Source: Mycobacterium sp. Z3061
GTDB taxonomy: Bacteria > Actinomycetota > Actinomycetes > Mycobacteriales > Mycobacteriaceae
Length of the DNA stretch: 64,000 bases
Assembly (NCBI RefSeq): GCF_031583025.1
Contig: NZ_CP134062.1
Location: forward strand, 4,685,234-4,749,233
Reading direction: 5' to 3'
The notes below the pieces were generated by a model. The model was not told the DNA's origin, ran no database searches, and saw nothing but the letters and a program-made list of their open reading frames with translations. Shown in pieces: positions 38,912 to 48,434 of the stretch. Each line of letters starts with the position of its first letter. The stretch's first letter is position 1. The position numbers and the translations under genes were made by a program.

Positions 38912-39256
38912 TTATCGTGGCCCGCCGGGGCCGCCCGGCCCGTTCGGTCCGCCGGGGCCGCCCGGCCCACCCGGCCCGCCCTGGCCGGGCCCACCGGGTC
39001 CACCCGGACCGCCGGGGTTGCCCGGTGCGCCGAGGCCGGGGCCGCCGGGTCCACCGGGGCCGGCTCCACGCCAGTTGTCGTGGCAGTTGAAGTTGTCCCA
39101 GTTGTTTCCCCAGCCCGGGTCCCAGAAGTCACCAGGGCACCACTGCGGTAGCGGACCGGGCTGCGCCTGGGCGCCGGACGCCACCCCTAGCCCGTACCCC
39201 CCGAGACCAGCGGTGAGCGCCAAAGTTGTTGCGGCTAAACGTAATGAAGTTTTCAT
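38912..39256 (-). CDS. Secreted collagen-like Gly-Pro-rich small protein
   Basis: 114 aa. [22 protein letters not shown]...GAQA is a signal peptide (about 1-32). The mature N-terminus is aromatic and has two cysteines ([24 protein letters not shown]). The rest (about 63-114) is GPGGPG-type repeat, mostly Gly-x-x triplets as in bacterial collagen-like proteins. The longer frame to 39358 only adds sequence before the signal peptide. Function unknown; likely cell surface or secreted. Confidence 0.8.
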   Translation of the reverse strand: MKTSLRLAATTLALTAGLGGYGLGVASGAQAQPGPLPQWCPGDFWDPGWGNNWDNFNCHDNWRGAGPGGPGGPGLGAPGNPGGPGGPGGPGQGGPGGPGGPGGPNGPGGPGGPR

Positions 39257-39376
39257 GCGTCCACGGATACCCGCCGAACCTGTAGCGAAGCTGAAGATCT
39301 GCGCCGCGCCGCCCAGCGGGAACCTCCCGACGCCACCGCGGCGTGTCGCGTCGTGCATTTCACGGTCGGCGTGGTG

Positions 39377-40180
39377 TCACGTCTGGCAGGTCGGGCACCA
39401 GAACACGTTGCGGCCCTCGAGCACGGCCGTACGTACCGTGTCACCGCAGACCCGGCACGGATCGCCGGCCCGCCGGTACACGTAGGTGCGTGGTCGCCCG
39501 GGCGCGTACGACGGTGCCCCGTGGTCGTGTTCGGGACGGACGACGACGATCTTGCCGCGCCGCAGCCCGACCTTCATCAGCGCCACCAGGTCGGTCCAGG
39601 CGGCGTCGAACTCCGCTTCGGAGATCTTCTGCCCGGGCCGGTACGGGTCGATGCGATGACGGAACAGCAACTCGCTGCGATACACGTTGCCCACTCCGGC
39701 CATCACCGTCTGATCCATCAGAAGTGCACCAATCGGCCTGCGCGACTTGCTGATTCGCGCCCACGGCCATGCCGGGTCGGCGTCGGCGCGCAACGGATCC
39801 GGCCCCAGCCGGGCGATCACGTCGTCAACTTGTGCGGCGTCGAGCACCTCGCACACCGTCGCGCCACGGAGGTCGGTGCCGTACCCGGCGCCGACCATGC
39901 GCATCCGAACCTGTCCGACCGGTTCAGGGTCCGACTCGCCGCCGAGTCGTTCCCATTCGGTGAACTTGCCGTAGAGCCCGAGGTGCACGTGCACCACCGG
40001 CCCGTGGGCGTAGTGGTGGAAGAGGTGCTTACCCCAGGCGGTGGCGCGGCGCAGCACCGCGCCGTCCACGGCGGCGGCATCGGTGAATCGGCCCTGCGGG
40101 CTGGATACCGCCACCGGGCCACCGGCGTAACGCTTCTGGTGTAGCCGGGCCAGCCGGTGCAGCGTGTGGCCTTCGGGCAC
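39377..40180 (-). CDS. nei2: Fpg/Nei-family DNA glycosylase (Nei2 type)
   Basis: 267 aa. It begins [11 protein letters not shown], with Pro2/Glu3 the catalytic residues after Met removal. The helix-two-turn-helix has [19 protein letters not shown]. The C-terminal zinc finger is CRVCGDTV...WCPTCQ. It excises oxidised pyrimidines and cleaves the strand. It corresponds to Rv2464c. GTG start. It follows rpiB by 6 bp, so it is probably in one unit. Confidence 0.93.
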   Translation of the reverse strand: MPEGHTLHRLARLHQKRYAGGPVAVSSPQGRFTDAAAVDGAVLRRATAWGKHLFHHYAHGPVVHVHLGLYGKFTEWERLGGESDPEPVGQVRMRMVGAGYGTDLRGATVCEVLDAAQVDDVIARLGPDPLRADADPAWPWARISKSRRPIGALLMDQTVMAGVGNVYRSELLFRHRIDPYRPGQKISEAEFDAAWTDLVALMKVGLRRGKIVVVRPEHDHGAPSYAPGRPRTYVYRRAGDPCRVCGDTVRTAVLEGRNVFWCPTCQT

Positions 40181-40186
40181 GGGCTC

Positions 40187-40675
40187 TCAGTTCTGCGCGC
40201 CGGGCACCGGAGGCGCCTGGTGGGTTCTTTCGTACTCGGCGAGGATGTCGATACGACGTTGGTGCCGTTCGGCTTTCGACCACGGCGTGGCCAGGAAGGC
40301 GTCGACGATGGCCAGTGCCTCGTCGAGGGTGTGCATGCGGCCGCCGATACCGATCAGCTGGGCGTTGTTGTGTTCGCGGGCCAGGGACGCGGTCTGCACG
40401 CTCCAGGCCAGAGCACACCGCGCGCCGGGAACCTTGTTGGCCGCGATCTGTTCGCCGTTGCCCGAGCCGCCGAGCACGATGCCGAGGCTGTCCGGGTCGG
40501 CGACGGTGCGCTCGGCCGCGGCGATGCAGAACGCCGGGTAGTCGTCCTCGGCGTCGTAAGCGAAGGCGCCGCAGTCGATCGGCTCATGCCCGGTGTTCTT
40601 CAGATGCTCGATGATCTGTTGCTTGAGCTCGAAGCCGGCGTGATCGGCACCCAGGTAGACGCGCATGCCGGACAT
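40187..40675 (-). CDS. rpiB: Ribose-5-phosphate isomerase B
   Basis: 162 aa. The RpiB signature is VYLGADHAGFELK; GSGNGEQIAANKVPGARCAL holds the phosphate-binding loop. It interconverts ribose-5-phosphate and ribulose-5-phosphate. It is followed closely by the glycosylase gene and preceded by the reductase gene 15 bp upstream. Confidence 0.97.
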   Translation of the reverse strand: MSGMRVYLGADHAGFELKQQIIEHLKNTGHEPIDCGAFAYDAEDDYPAFCIAAAERTVADPDSLGIVLGGSGNGEQIAANKVPGARCALAWSVQTASLAREHNNAQLIGIGGRMHTLDEALAIVDAFLATPWSKAERHQRRIDILAEYERTHQAPPVPGAQN

Positions 40676-40690
40676 TGTGCACGAACGCGG

Positions 40691-41314
40691 CTAGTCGAAC
40701 TGCGGAGGCTCCGTGCGGGTCCGCTTGAGCTCGAAGAAATGCGGGTAGGACGCGAACGTCACCGAGGCGTCCCACAACTTGCCGGCTTCCTCACCGCGCG
40801 GAATCTTCGAGATCACCGGCCCGAAGAACGCCACGCCGTTGACGTGGATGGTCGGCGTGCCGACGTCGTCGCCGACCGCGTCCATGCCGGCGTGATGGCT
40901 CTTGCGCAGCGCCTCGTCGTATTCCGTGCTGGTGGCGGCCTCGGCGAGCTCGGCAGGCAGGCCGGCGTCGGCCAGCGCCAACTTCACGACCTCGTCGAGA
41001 TCCTTATTGCCCTCGTTGTGAATCCGGGTGCCCATCGCGGTGTAGAGCGGATCTAGGACCTTGGCGCCGTGGGCCTGCTCGGCGGCGATCGCCACCCGCA
41101 CCGGCCCCCACGCCCTGGCCATCATCTCCTTGTACTGCTCGGGCAGTCCTTCGCGGTTCTCGTTGAGCACCGCCAGGCTCATCACGTGGAAGTTCACCTC
41201 GATGTCACGGACCTTCTCGACTTCGAGAATCCAGCGCGAGGTGATCCAGCACCACGGACACAGCGGGTCGAACCAGAAGTCGGCTCTGTTCTTTGCGGTG
41301 GCGTTCTCCGGCAT
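40691..41314 (-). CDS. DsbA-like mycothiol-dependent reductase (Rv2466c type)
   Basis: 207 aa. It has a thioredoxin fold with an inserted helical domain and the active site [14 protein letters not shown] (Cys19 and Cys22). The M. tuberculosis orthologue is a mycothiol-dependent oxidoreductase that activates the thienopyrimidine TP053. RBS AGGAGAGGA precedes the ATG. First of a three-gene unit with rpiB and nei2. Confidence 0.93.
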   Translation of the reverse strand: MPENATAKNRADFWFDPLCPWCWITSRWILEVEKVRDIEVNFHVMSLAVLNENREGLPEQYKEMMARAWGPVRVAIAAEQAHGAKVLDPLYTAMGTRIHNEGNKDLDEVVKLALADAGLPAELAEAATSTEYDEALRKSHHAGMDAVGDDVGTPTIHVNGVAFFGPVISKIPRGEEAGKLWDASVTFASYPHFFELKRTRTEPPQFD

Positions 41315-41421
41315 TTCTGCGGTCCTCTCCTAGGCGGTGGGACGGGACGGTCCGCTCACACACAACCGTAGCCCTGCCGTGACTGTTCCCGCCGCGCCGA
41401 GCGTCGAGAAGAACCGGCCGA

Positions 41422-41427
41422 TATGTT
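41422..41427 (+). promoter_or_regulatory. -10 box of pepN
   Basis: TATGTT is followed by 7 nt and then GTG at 41435. It indicates a leaderless transcript and excludes the ATG at 41423, which lies inside the box. Confidence 0.55.
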
Positions 41428-41434
41428 GGAGCGC

Positions 41435-44017
41435 GTGGCCCTACCCAACCTCACCCGGGACCAGGCGGCCGAACGCGCCGCTCTGGTCACCGTGCACAGT
41501 TACCAGATCACCCTCGACGTCACCGACGGGTCGGGCGCGCCGAGCGAGCGCACCTTCCGCTCCACCACCACCGTGGTCTTCGACGCGCTCGCCGGTGCCG
41601 ACACGGTCATCGACATCGCCGCGGACACCGTTCACAGCGCCAGCCTCAACGGTCAGGATCTCGACGTCTCCGGCTATGACGAGTCCACCGGTATCGCCTT
41701 GCGGGGGCTGGCCGACCGCAATGTCGTCGTCGTCGATGCGGACTGCCGTTACTCCAACACCGGCGAAGGGTTGCACCGCTTCGTCGACCCCGTCGACGAC
41801 GAGACGTACCTGTACTCCCAGTTCGAAACCGCCGACGCCAAGCGGATGTTCGCGTGCTTCGACCAGCCCGACCTCAAGGCCACCTTCGACCTCACCGTGA
41901 CCGCGCCCGCGCACTGGAAGGTGGTGTCCAACGGGGCCCCGGTCAGCGTGGAGAACGGGATCCACACCTTCGCCACCACGCCGCGGATGAGCACCTATCT
42001 GGTGGCGCTGATCGCCGGCCCGTACGCCGTCTGGAACGACACCTACACCGACGAGCACGGCGAGATCCCGCTGGGCATCTACTGCCGCGCCTCGCTGGCA
42101 CCGCACATGGACGCCGAGCGGCTGTTCACCGAGACCAAGCAGGGATTCGGCTTCTACCACAACAACTTCGGCTTGCCCTACGCGTTCGGCAAGTACGACC
42201 AGCTGTTCGTCCCCGAGTTCAACGCGGGCGCAATGGAGAACGCCGGCGCGGTGACGTTCCTCGAGGACTACGTCTTCCGCAGCAAGGTCACCCGCGCCTC
42301 GTATGAGCGGCGCGCCGAGACGGTGCTGCACGAGATGGCACATATGTGGTTCGGCGATCTGGTCACCATGACGTGGTGGGATGACCTGTGGCTCAACGAA
42401 TCTTTCGCCACGTTCGCCTCTGTGCTGTGCCAGGCCGAGTCGACCGAATACACCGATGCGTGGACGACGTTCGCGACCGTGGAGAAGTCGTGGGCGTACC
42501 GACAGGACCAGATGCCGTCGACCCACCCGATCGCCGCGGACATCCCCGACCTGCACGCGGTCGAGGTGAACTTCGACGGAATCACCTATGCCAAGGGCGC
42601 TTCGGTGCTCAAGCAACTGGTCGCCTATGTGGGTCTGGATCACTTCCTGGCCGGACTGCGGGATTACTTCCGCGCCCACGCATTCGGAAACGCCACGTTC
42701 AGCGATCTCGTCGCTGCTTTGGAAAAGTCATCCGGACGCGACCTGTCCGACTGGGGCCAGCAGTGGTTGAGGACCACCGGCTTGAACACGTTGCGGCCCG
42801 ATTTCGACGTCGACGACGGTGGCAAGTTCACCAGGTTCGCGGTGGCGCAGAGCGGTGCGGCGCCGGGTAAGGGCGAGACCAGGGTGCACCGGGTTGCCGT
42901 CGGAATCTACGACGATGACGAGACCGGAAAATTGGTGCGGGTGCACCGCGAGGAGATCGACGTCGAGGGCGCGGCGACGGATGTTCCCGCGCTGGTTGGC
43001 GTTTCGCGCGGCAAGCTGATTCTGGTCAACGACGACGACCTGACCTACTGCTCGCTGCGGCTGGACCCGGAGTCGTTGCGGACCGCGCTGGACCGCATCG
43101 CCGACATCGCCGAGCCGCTGCCCCGCTCGCTGGCGTGGTCGGCGGCCTGGGAGATGACGCGGGAGGCCGAGCTGCGTGCCCGCGATTTCGTGTCGCTGGT
43201 ATCCGGCGGCATCCAGGCCGAAACCGCGGTCACGGTGCTGCAACGGCTGCTGCTGCAGGCGCAGACGGCGGTGGGGTCCTACGCCGAACCGGGTTGGGCG
43301 CGCGAACACGGCTGGCCGCAGTTCGCCGACCGGCTGCTGGAATTGGCACGTAGCGCCGAGCCCGGGTCCGACCATCAGCTCGCTTTCGTCAACGCGTTGT
43401 GCACGTCGGTGTTGTCGGAGCGCCACGTCGAGGTACTGGCGGCCCTGCTCGACGGCGACCCCGCGGAGCAGGGACTGCCGGGCCTGGATGTCGACACCGA
43501 CCTGCGCTGGCGGCTGGTGGTCGCGTTGGCGACCGCCGGCGCCATCGACGCCGACGGTTCGGAGACGCCCCGGATCGACGCCGAGGCACAGCAGGACCGG
43601 ACGGCCGCCGGCAGACGGCAGGCCGCTCAGGCGTCGGCGGCCCGCCCGCAACCGGAGGTCAAGGAGAAGGCTTTCACCACGGTGGTCGAGGACGACACCC
43701 TGGCGAATGCCATGGGCCGCGCCATCATCGCGGGTATCGGCGCGCCGGGACAGGGTGAGCTGCTCAAGCCGTTCACCGCGCGCTACTTCGAGGCGATCCC
43801 GGGTGTCTGGGAGCGACGGTCCAGCGAAGTCGCGCAGTCGGTGGTGATCGGCCTGTACCCCTATTGGGACATCAGCGAAGAGGCGATCGAGGCCGCCGAC
43901 TCGTTCCTGGCCGACCCCGACGTGCCGCCGTCATTGCGCCGACTGGTATCGGAAGGGCAGGCCGCCGTGAAGCGCTCGCTGCGCGCCCGCAAGTTCGACG
44001 CCGGCGAGGCCGGCTAG
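41435..44017 (+). CDS. pepN: Aminopeptidase N (M1 zinc metallopeptidase)
   Basis: 860 aa, close to the 861 aa I recall for the M. tuberculosis enzyme. The substrate motif is GAMENAGAVTF. The zinc site is HEMAHMWFGDLV with the distant Glu in NESFATF. The C-terminal ERAP1-like helical domain follows. It removes N-terminal residues from peptides. The GTG start (VALPNLTRDQA) matches the family N-terminus. It is convergent with the next gene (1 bp gap). Confidence 0.97.
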   Translation: MALPNLTRDQAAERAALVTVHSYQITLDVTDGSGAPSERTFRSTTTVVFDALAGADTVIDIAADTVHSASLNGQDLDVSGYDESTGIALRGLADRNVVVVDADCRYSNTGEGLHRFVDPVDDETYLYSQFETADAKRMFACFDQPDLKATFDLTVTAPAHWKVVSNGAPVSVENGIHTFATTPRMSTYLVALIAGPYAVWNDTYTDEHGEIPLGIYCRASLAPHMDAERLFTETKQGFGFYHNNFGLPYAFGKYDQLFVPEFNAGAMENAGAVTFLEDYVFRSKVTRASYERRAETVLHEMAHMWFGDLVTMTWWDDLWLNESFATFASVLCQAESTEYTDAWTTFATVEKSWAYRQDQMPSTHPIAADIPDLHAVEVNFDGITYAKGASVLKQLVAYVGLDHFLAGLRDYFRAHAFGNATFSDLVAALEKSSGRDLSDWGQQWLRTTGLNTLRPDFDVDDGGKFTRFAVAQSGAAPGKGETRVHRVAVGIYDDDETGKLVRVHREEIDVEGAATDVPALVGVSRGKLILVNDDDLTYCSLRLDPESLRTALDRIADIAEPLPRSLAWSAAWEMTREAELRARDFVSLVSGGIQAETAVTVLQRLLLQAQTAVGSYAEPGWAREHGWPQFADRLLELARSAEPGSDHQLAFVNALCTSVLSERHVEVLAALLDGDPAEQGLPGLDVDTDLRWRLVVALATAGAIDADGSETPRIDAEAQQDRTAAGRRQAAQASAARPQPEVKEKAFTTVVEDDTLANAMGRAIIAGIGAPGQGELLKPFTARYFEAIPGVWERRSSEVAQSVVIGLYPYWDISEEAIEAADSFLADPDVPPSLRRLVSEGQAAVKRSLRARKFDAGEAG

Positions 44018-44018
44018 G

Positions 44019-44777
44019 TCAGCAGTAGCCGCCGTCACTTAGGCCGGCTGCCAACTCGAGCCGGTTGGTCTTGCGGAAGATCAACTCGCGCAACAGCTCC
44101 CAGCTGTAAGCCCGAAGCATGCCGGTATAGCCCAACGCGGCCCACTGCGCGCTGTGCATCTCCTCGTGGTGCAGCAGCCGGTCCAGATCGAGCCTCCCGC
44201 GCGACTCGATGATCTCGCGAAGCCGCCGGGCCGGATCGTCGACCCGGGGGGTGTTGACCATGAATATGTCGCCCCACGTGGTGCCACCCCGCTGGCTGAA
44301 CAACCGCTGAATCACGTTGCCGCCCAATCCGATCAGGATGCCGTGCGGCGTCGCGGCCAACCGGCCGCCGTTGCGGTGGACGAACCGGACGTCGCGTTCA
44401 TAGCTCCAGTGGTTGGCACGCTGGCGGTCCATGATCCGCATCACCTCGGCGGCAGAGTACGGCGTTCCGGCGAAGTCGCCGCCTGTGTAGTCGGTGCCCG
44501 CATTGACGACGTAGGCCAGCAGCACCGCCATCCGCGCGTCGGCCCCGCCGGCCGATGTCGGGAGCAGGAAGTACGACTTGCCGTGCCGGTCGGTGATCTC
44601 CTCGTATTCCTGCAGGAGATGCAGGGAACCGGCGAGGCCTGTCCTCGCGACGTCGACCAAAACGTCCGGCGCGACCGACCGGCGGGCGGCGTTGTCGAGC
44701 CAGCTGTTCAGATGTCCCGCCGGAGGCGGCCCGGTCAGCAGGTCAGCCCGCCGCAGCGCGCGCTCGTACGGATTCAC
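44019..44777 (-). CDS. Putative zincin-like metallopeptidase with HEEMH motif, unknown role
   Basis: 252 aa, no signal peptide. Near the C-terminus, GDIFMVNTPRVDDPARRL and LLHHEEMHSAQWAALGYTGMLRAY give an HExxH zinc motif preceded by a short strand. This is the layout of DUF4157-like and related zincins (strand-HExxH-Gln). The N-terminal 120 residues are helical and unrecognised. The end carries a free cysteine. No third ligand can be assigned with certainty. I know no name for it. Confidence 0.7.
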   Translation of the reverse strand: MNPYERALRRADLLTGPPPAGHLNSWLDNAARRSVAPDVLVDVARTGLAGSLHLLQEYEEITDRHGKSYFLLPTSAGGADARMAVLLAYVVNAGTDYTGGDFAGTPYSAAEVMRIMDRQRANHWSYERDVRFVHRNGGRLAATPHGILIGLGGNVIQRLFSQRGGTTWGDIFMVNTPRVDDPARRLREIIESRGRLDLDRLLHHEEMHSAQWAALGYTGMLRAYSWELLRELIFRKTNRLELAAGLSDGGYC

Positions 44778-44800
44778 TCAGCGCGCAACCCGCAGGCCGC

Positions 44801-44860
44801 GCCGAGCGTGAACTCAGGGCGATAATCCGCCCGGAATCGCGCCGTGGCTTCACGCTCGGC
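44801..44860. repeat. Nested inverted repeat in the gap upstream of the zincin gene
   Basis: GCCGAGCGTGAA (44801-44812) pairs perfectly with TTCACGCTCGGC (44849-44860). Inside lies a second stem GGGCG/CGCCC around GATAATC. Sequences of the form GCGTGAACTCAGGGCG recur between mycobacterial genes, so this may be a dispersed extragenic palindrome. It may also terminate the DUF5130 gene. Confidence 0.65.
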
Positions 44861-44904
44861 GTGCGCATCTTCGGCGCGCGACTCGGCGCGTCGATCGACT
44901 CCCA

Positions 44905-45372
44905 CTAAGCCGGCGAGATCCCCGCGCTGAGCACCCGGATCGTACTGACCAGGCCGTCGATCAGGTTGCCCTGCTCGAACGCCGAGGAAGCAGCGGCGAC
45001 ACCGAGCGGTGCCGCCGATTCGGCGCCCCGGCCCCGCACCTCCGAGCCGTACACCACCTCGATGGCGCTCTGATCGGGTGACACGGCAAGCAACACGGCG
45101 TTGTTGGGCGTCGGCACCTTGGCCAGGATTTCGCGCGCGCGCGCCGCGGTGTCGCCGCCCAGGTCGCCCAGGTAGACGGCAAACCGCGCCTTGGACGCCC
45201 GGGACGCGTACTTCAGCGCGTCGTCCACGGCGACCAGGTCGCTGATCGGGAACGGGTAATGCACGGAGAGCTCACCGGGCTCGGTGACGCCCGAAACCCG
45301 TCCGCTGGTGGTGAGAACCCAGCCTCGGGGCAGGTCCGCCGGGTCGATTGTTGCGACTTCACCATGTGCCAC
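44905..45372 (-). CDS. DUF5130-family protein (TPM/Psb32-like fold)
   Basis: 155 aa. The middle ([24 protein letters not shown]...[22 protein letters not shown]) resembles the TPM domain of thylakoid/phosphatase-like proteins. It corresponds to Rv2468c. The GTG at 45372 has AGGTGG 5 nt upstream and overlaps the preceding small membrane gene by 14 bp. Function unknown. Confidence 0.78.
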   Translation of the reverse strand: MAHGEVATIDPADLPRGWVLTTSGRVSGVTEPGELSVHYPFPISDLVAVDDALKYASRASKARFAVYLGDLGGDTAARAREILAKVPTPNNAVLLAVSPDQSAIEVVYGSEVRGRGAESAAPLGVAAASSAFEQGNLIDGLVSTIRVLSAGISPA

Positions 45373-45592
45373 TTGCGCCACCTCCCACCGTGAACTCCGA
45401 TCCGTGCCCGCCGTGGTGTCCGCCGACCGCCTCATCGGTGGCGGCCCACAGGATGGGGTCGTGGGTCCACTTCTGTGACAGGTCGTAGGTCGCGGGGTGC
45501 GGGCTCTTGCGGGTCAGGAAGATCAGCCCGAGGACGACGGCCAGCCCCACCGGGATGCCGATAAAGATGAGGTGAATCTCCATTGCGCTCAC
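45359..45592 (-). CDS. Small single-pass membrane protein with His/Gly-rich tail
   Basis: 77 aa. One helix at about 7-26 ([19 protein letters not shown]) is followed by [27 protein letters not shown] and then a [14 protein letters not shown] tail. Its end overlaps the DUF5130 start, suggesting translational coupling. The start may be GTG 45592 or ATG 45583. Conserved in position in mycobacteria as far as I recall; function unknown. Confidence 0.75.
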   Translation of the reverse strand: MSAMEIHLIFIGIPVGLAVVLGLIFLTRKSPHPATYDLSQKWTHDPILWAATDEAVGGHHGGHGSEFTVGGGASGTW

Positions 45593-45646
45593 GACGCAAA
45601 CCGTATCCCACGAGGGGTTCGACCGGCGAGGTTAGACCCCACTAAT

Positions 45647-46294
45647 TCAGGCCGCGCCTTCGCCGAGGTACCGCGCCCACGACGGGTCGAGCTCCTTGAC
45701 CGTGGACAGCAGCCGCCAGTGTTGTCCGGTCGGGGGCAGCGGGGCGCGGCGCAGCGACCAGCCCAGTTCGGTCAGCAGCTTGTCGCCCTTGCGGTGGTTG
45801 CACGTCGAGCAGCACGCGACGCAGTTCTCCCAGGAGTGGTCGCCGCCGCGGCTGCGTGGGACCACGTGGTCGACGGTGTCGGCCTTGGCTCCGCAGTAGG
45901 CGCAGCAGAAGCGGTCCCGGTGCATGAGCGCGGCCCGCGTCATCGGGACCCGCGCCCGGTAGGGCACCCGGACATAGGTGCGCAGCTGGATCACTGAGGG
46001 CACCGCGATCGAGCGGGTCGCGGAGTGGATGACGGCCGCGCTCGGATCGTCGTGCACCACGTCGGCCTTACCGCAGATCACCATCACGATGGCGCGTCGC
46101 ATCGGCAGCGCGGTGAGCGGTTCGTAGGTGGAGTTCAGCAGCAGCACCCGCCGGCGACTCCAGATTGATGCGGTCTCCGAGCGGGTAGGAGGGTGGGTGT
46201 CAATGCTGTGCAGGCACGAAGCGGTCGCAGGGCCGGACCCGTTTGCCGCGGCACCGGAACTGCGGTGGCTGCGGCGTTTGTTGCGCTGCGCCAT
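45647..46294 (-). CDS. HNH endonuclease
   Basis: 215 aa. The HNH core is [44 protein letters not shown], shown by its Cys pairs, DH, and N/H residues. It corresponds to Rv2469c. The N-terminus is basic and low-complexity. RBS GGAGGA lies 4 nt before the ATG. It is divergent from glbO. Unlike the 13E12-type gene it has no DNA-damage promoter motif. Confidence 0.9.
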   Translation of the reverse strand: MAQRNKRRSHRSSGAAANGSGPATASCLHSIDTHPPTRSETASIWSRRRVLLLNSTYEPLTALPMRRAIVMVICGKADVVHDDPSAAVIHSATRSIAVPSVIQLRTYVRVPYRARVPMTRAALMHRDRFCCAYCGAKADTVDHVVPRSRGGDHSWENCVACCSTCNHRKGDKLLTELGWSLRRAPLPPTGQHWRLLSTVKELDPSWARYLGEGAA

Positions 46295-46424
46295 AAATCC
46301 TCCGCCGACAGTCCACCACGATTTGCTGCCGATCGCACGCCAATTGCGTCAGCCGCGCCGTGTCAATCCGGTGAACACCAGGAGTGATCGCGGCCCGGAC
46401 AGCCGTGGACCACAATGGAGCGCG

Positions 46425-46820
46425 ATGGACCAGACACCTGAATCTTTCTACGACGCCGTCGGCGGCGCCAAGACCTTCGAGGCGATCGTGGCGCGGTTCT
46501 ACGAGCAGGTCGCCGAGGACGAGATACTGCGGCCGCTGTATCCCGAGGAGGACCTCAGCGGCGCCGAGGAACGGCTGCGGATGTTCCTCGAGCAGTACTG
46601 GGGCGGCCCGCGAACATACTCGGACCAGCGCGGCCATCCCCGGTTGCGGATGCGGCACGTGCCGTTCCGGATCACCCCCATCGAGCGCGACGCGTGGTTG
46701 CGGTGCATGCACACCGCGGTCGCTTCGGTCGACTCACAGACTCTCGACGAAGACCACCGTCGGCAGTTGCTTCAGTACCTGGAGATGGCCGCCCACTCCC
46801 TGGTCAACTCGGCGTTCTGA
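46425..46820 (+). CDS. glbO: Truncated haemoglobin, group II (trHbO)
   Basis: 131 aa. It starts [45 protein letters not shown] contains the group II Tyr/Trp and proximal His region. It is membrane-associated in M. tuberculosis and handles O2/NO. GGAG lies 4 nt before the ATG. The stop overlaps the ATG of the next gene (TGATG), so the two are coupled. Confidence 0.96.
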   Translation: MDQTPESFYDAVGGAKTFEAIVARFYEQVAEDEILRPLYPEEDLSGAEERLRMFLEQYWGGPRTYSDQRGHPRLRMRHVPFRITPIERDAWLRCMHTAVASVDSQTLDEDHRRQLLQYLEMAAHSLVNSAF

Positions 46821-48394
46821 TGGCTGACGAGAAAGACCTCTGGTGGCAGTCGGCGGTGTTCTACCAGGTGTATCCGCGTTCGTTCGCCGACAGCGACGGC
46901 GACGGCGTCGGTGACCTCGACGGCCTGGCCGACCGGCTGGACCATCTGGTGGAGCTCGGCGTCGACGGGATCTGGCTCAACCCGGTCACCGTCTCGCCGA
47001 TGGCCGACCACGGTTACGACGTCGCCGACCCGCGGGACATCGACCCGTTGTTCGGCGGGACCGCCGCTTTCGAGCGGCTGATCACCGCGGCGCACGCGCG
47101 CGGCATCAAGGTCACCATGGATGTGGTGCCCAACCACTCCAGCTCTCAGCACCCGTGGTTTCAGGACGCGCTGGCCGCCGGGCCGGGCAGCGCGGAACGC
47201 GATCGCTACTACTTCCGCGACGGCCGCGGGCCCGGCGGCACGCTGCCGCCCAACAACTGGGAGTCGGTGTTCGGCGGTCCGGCATGGACACGGGTGACCG
47301 AGCCGGACGGCACGCCCGGGCAGTGGTACCTGCACCTGTTCGACACCGAACAGCCCGACCTCAACTGGGACAACCCGGAGATCTTCGACGACTTCGAGAA
47401 GACGCTGCGGTTCTGGCTGGAACGCGGCGTGGACGGATTCCGCATCGACGTCGCGCACGGCATGGCCAAACCGCCGGGCCTGCCCGACGCTCCCGAAGCC
47501 AACGTCGAGATCCTGCGCCACACCGACGATGACCCGCGCTTCAACCGGCCGCACGTGCACGCGATCCACCGCGACATCCGGACGGTCATGGACGACTACC
47601 CCACTGCCGTCACCGTTGGCGAGGTGTGGGTGCACGACAACGCCCAGTGGGCCGAGTACGTGCGTCCCGACGAACTGCACCTGGGCTTCAACTTCCGGCT
47701 CACCCGCACCGAATTCGACGGCGCCGAGATCCGCGAGGCCGTGCAGAACTCGCTGGAGGCGGCGGCGCTGGAAAACGCCACCCCGACCTGGACGCTGGCC
47801 AATCACGATGTGGGGCGTGAGGTCACCCGGTACGGCGGCGGCGAGATCGGGTTGCGCCGGGCGAAGGCCATGCTGATGCTGATGCTTGCCCTGCCCGGTG
47901 CGGTGTTTCTCTACAACGGCGAGGAGCTGGGTCTGCCGGACGTGGACCTGCCCGACGAGGTGTTGCAGGACCCGACGTGGGAACGTTCCGGACATACCGA
48001 GCGCGGCCGGGATCGGTGCCGGGTTCCGCTGCCCTGGTCCGGTGATGCTCCCCCGTTCGGCTTCTCCAGCAACGCCGAAACCTGGTTGCCGATGCCGGCG
48101 GACTGGGCACCGCTCACGGTGGAAAAGCAGCGCGCGGATCCCGGTTCGACGTTGTCGTTCTTTCGGGCAGCACTCGAATTGCGCAGGACCCGTGCAGAAT
48201 TCAACGGCACCGGGATCGAATGGCTGCCCCTGTCCGACCACGCAGTCGCCTTTCGGCGCCCCGGAGGACTGGTGTGCGTCCTGAATGCCGGCGAGGAGCC
48301 GATCACCCTGCCGCCGGCGGGTGAGCTCATTCTGTCGAGTGGGCCGTTAGAGGCTGGGCGGTTGTCAGCGAACTCGGCAGTCTGGCTGGTCTGA
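46820..48394 (+). CDS. aglA: Alpha-glucosidase, GH13 family
   Basis: 524 aa. The GH13 conserved regions are DVVPNHSS, GFRIDVAHGM (nucleophile Asp), GEVWV (acid Glu) and LANHDVGR. Oligo-1,6-glucosidase-like loop GFSSNAETWLPMP near the end. It splits glucose from alpha-glucosides or trehalose-like sugars in the cytoplasm (no signal peptide). It starts on the stop codon of glbO. The pairing with a haemoglobin gene is conserved in M. tuberculosis. Confidence 0.95.
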   Translation: MADEKDLWWQSAVFYQVYPRSFADSDGDGVGDLDGLADRLDHLVELGVDGIWLNPVTVSPMADHGYDVADPRDIDPLFGGTAAFERLITAAHARGIKVTMDVVPNHSSSQHPWFQDALAAGPGSAERDRYYFRDGRGPGGTLPPNNWESVFGGPAWTRVTEPDGTPGQWYLHLFDTEQPDLNWDNPEIFDDFEKTLRFWLERGVDGFRIDVAHGMAKPPGLPDAPEANVEILRHTDDDPRFNRPHVHAIHRDIRTVMDDYPTAVTVGEVWVHDNAQWAEYVRPDELHLGFNFRLTRTEFDGAEIREAVQNSLEAAALENATPTWTLANHDVGREVTRYGGGEIGLRRAKAMLMLMLALPGAVFLYNGEELGLPDVDLPDEVLQDPTWERSGHTERGRDRCRVPLPWSGDAPPFGFSSNAETWLPMPADWAPLTVEKQRADPGSTLSFFRAALELRRTRAEFNGTGIEWLPLSDHAVAFRRPGGLVCVLNAGEEPITLPPAGELILSSGPLEAGRLSANSAVWLV

Positions 48395-48434
48395 GCCGGC
48401 CGTAGGGCGATACGCCAAGGCTCGCGCCGCAGAG

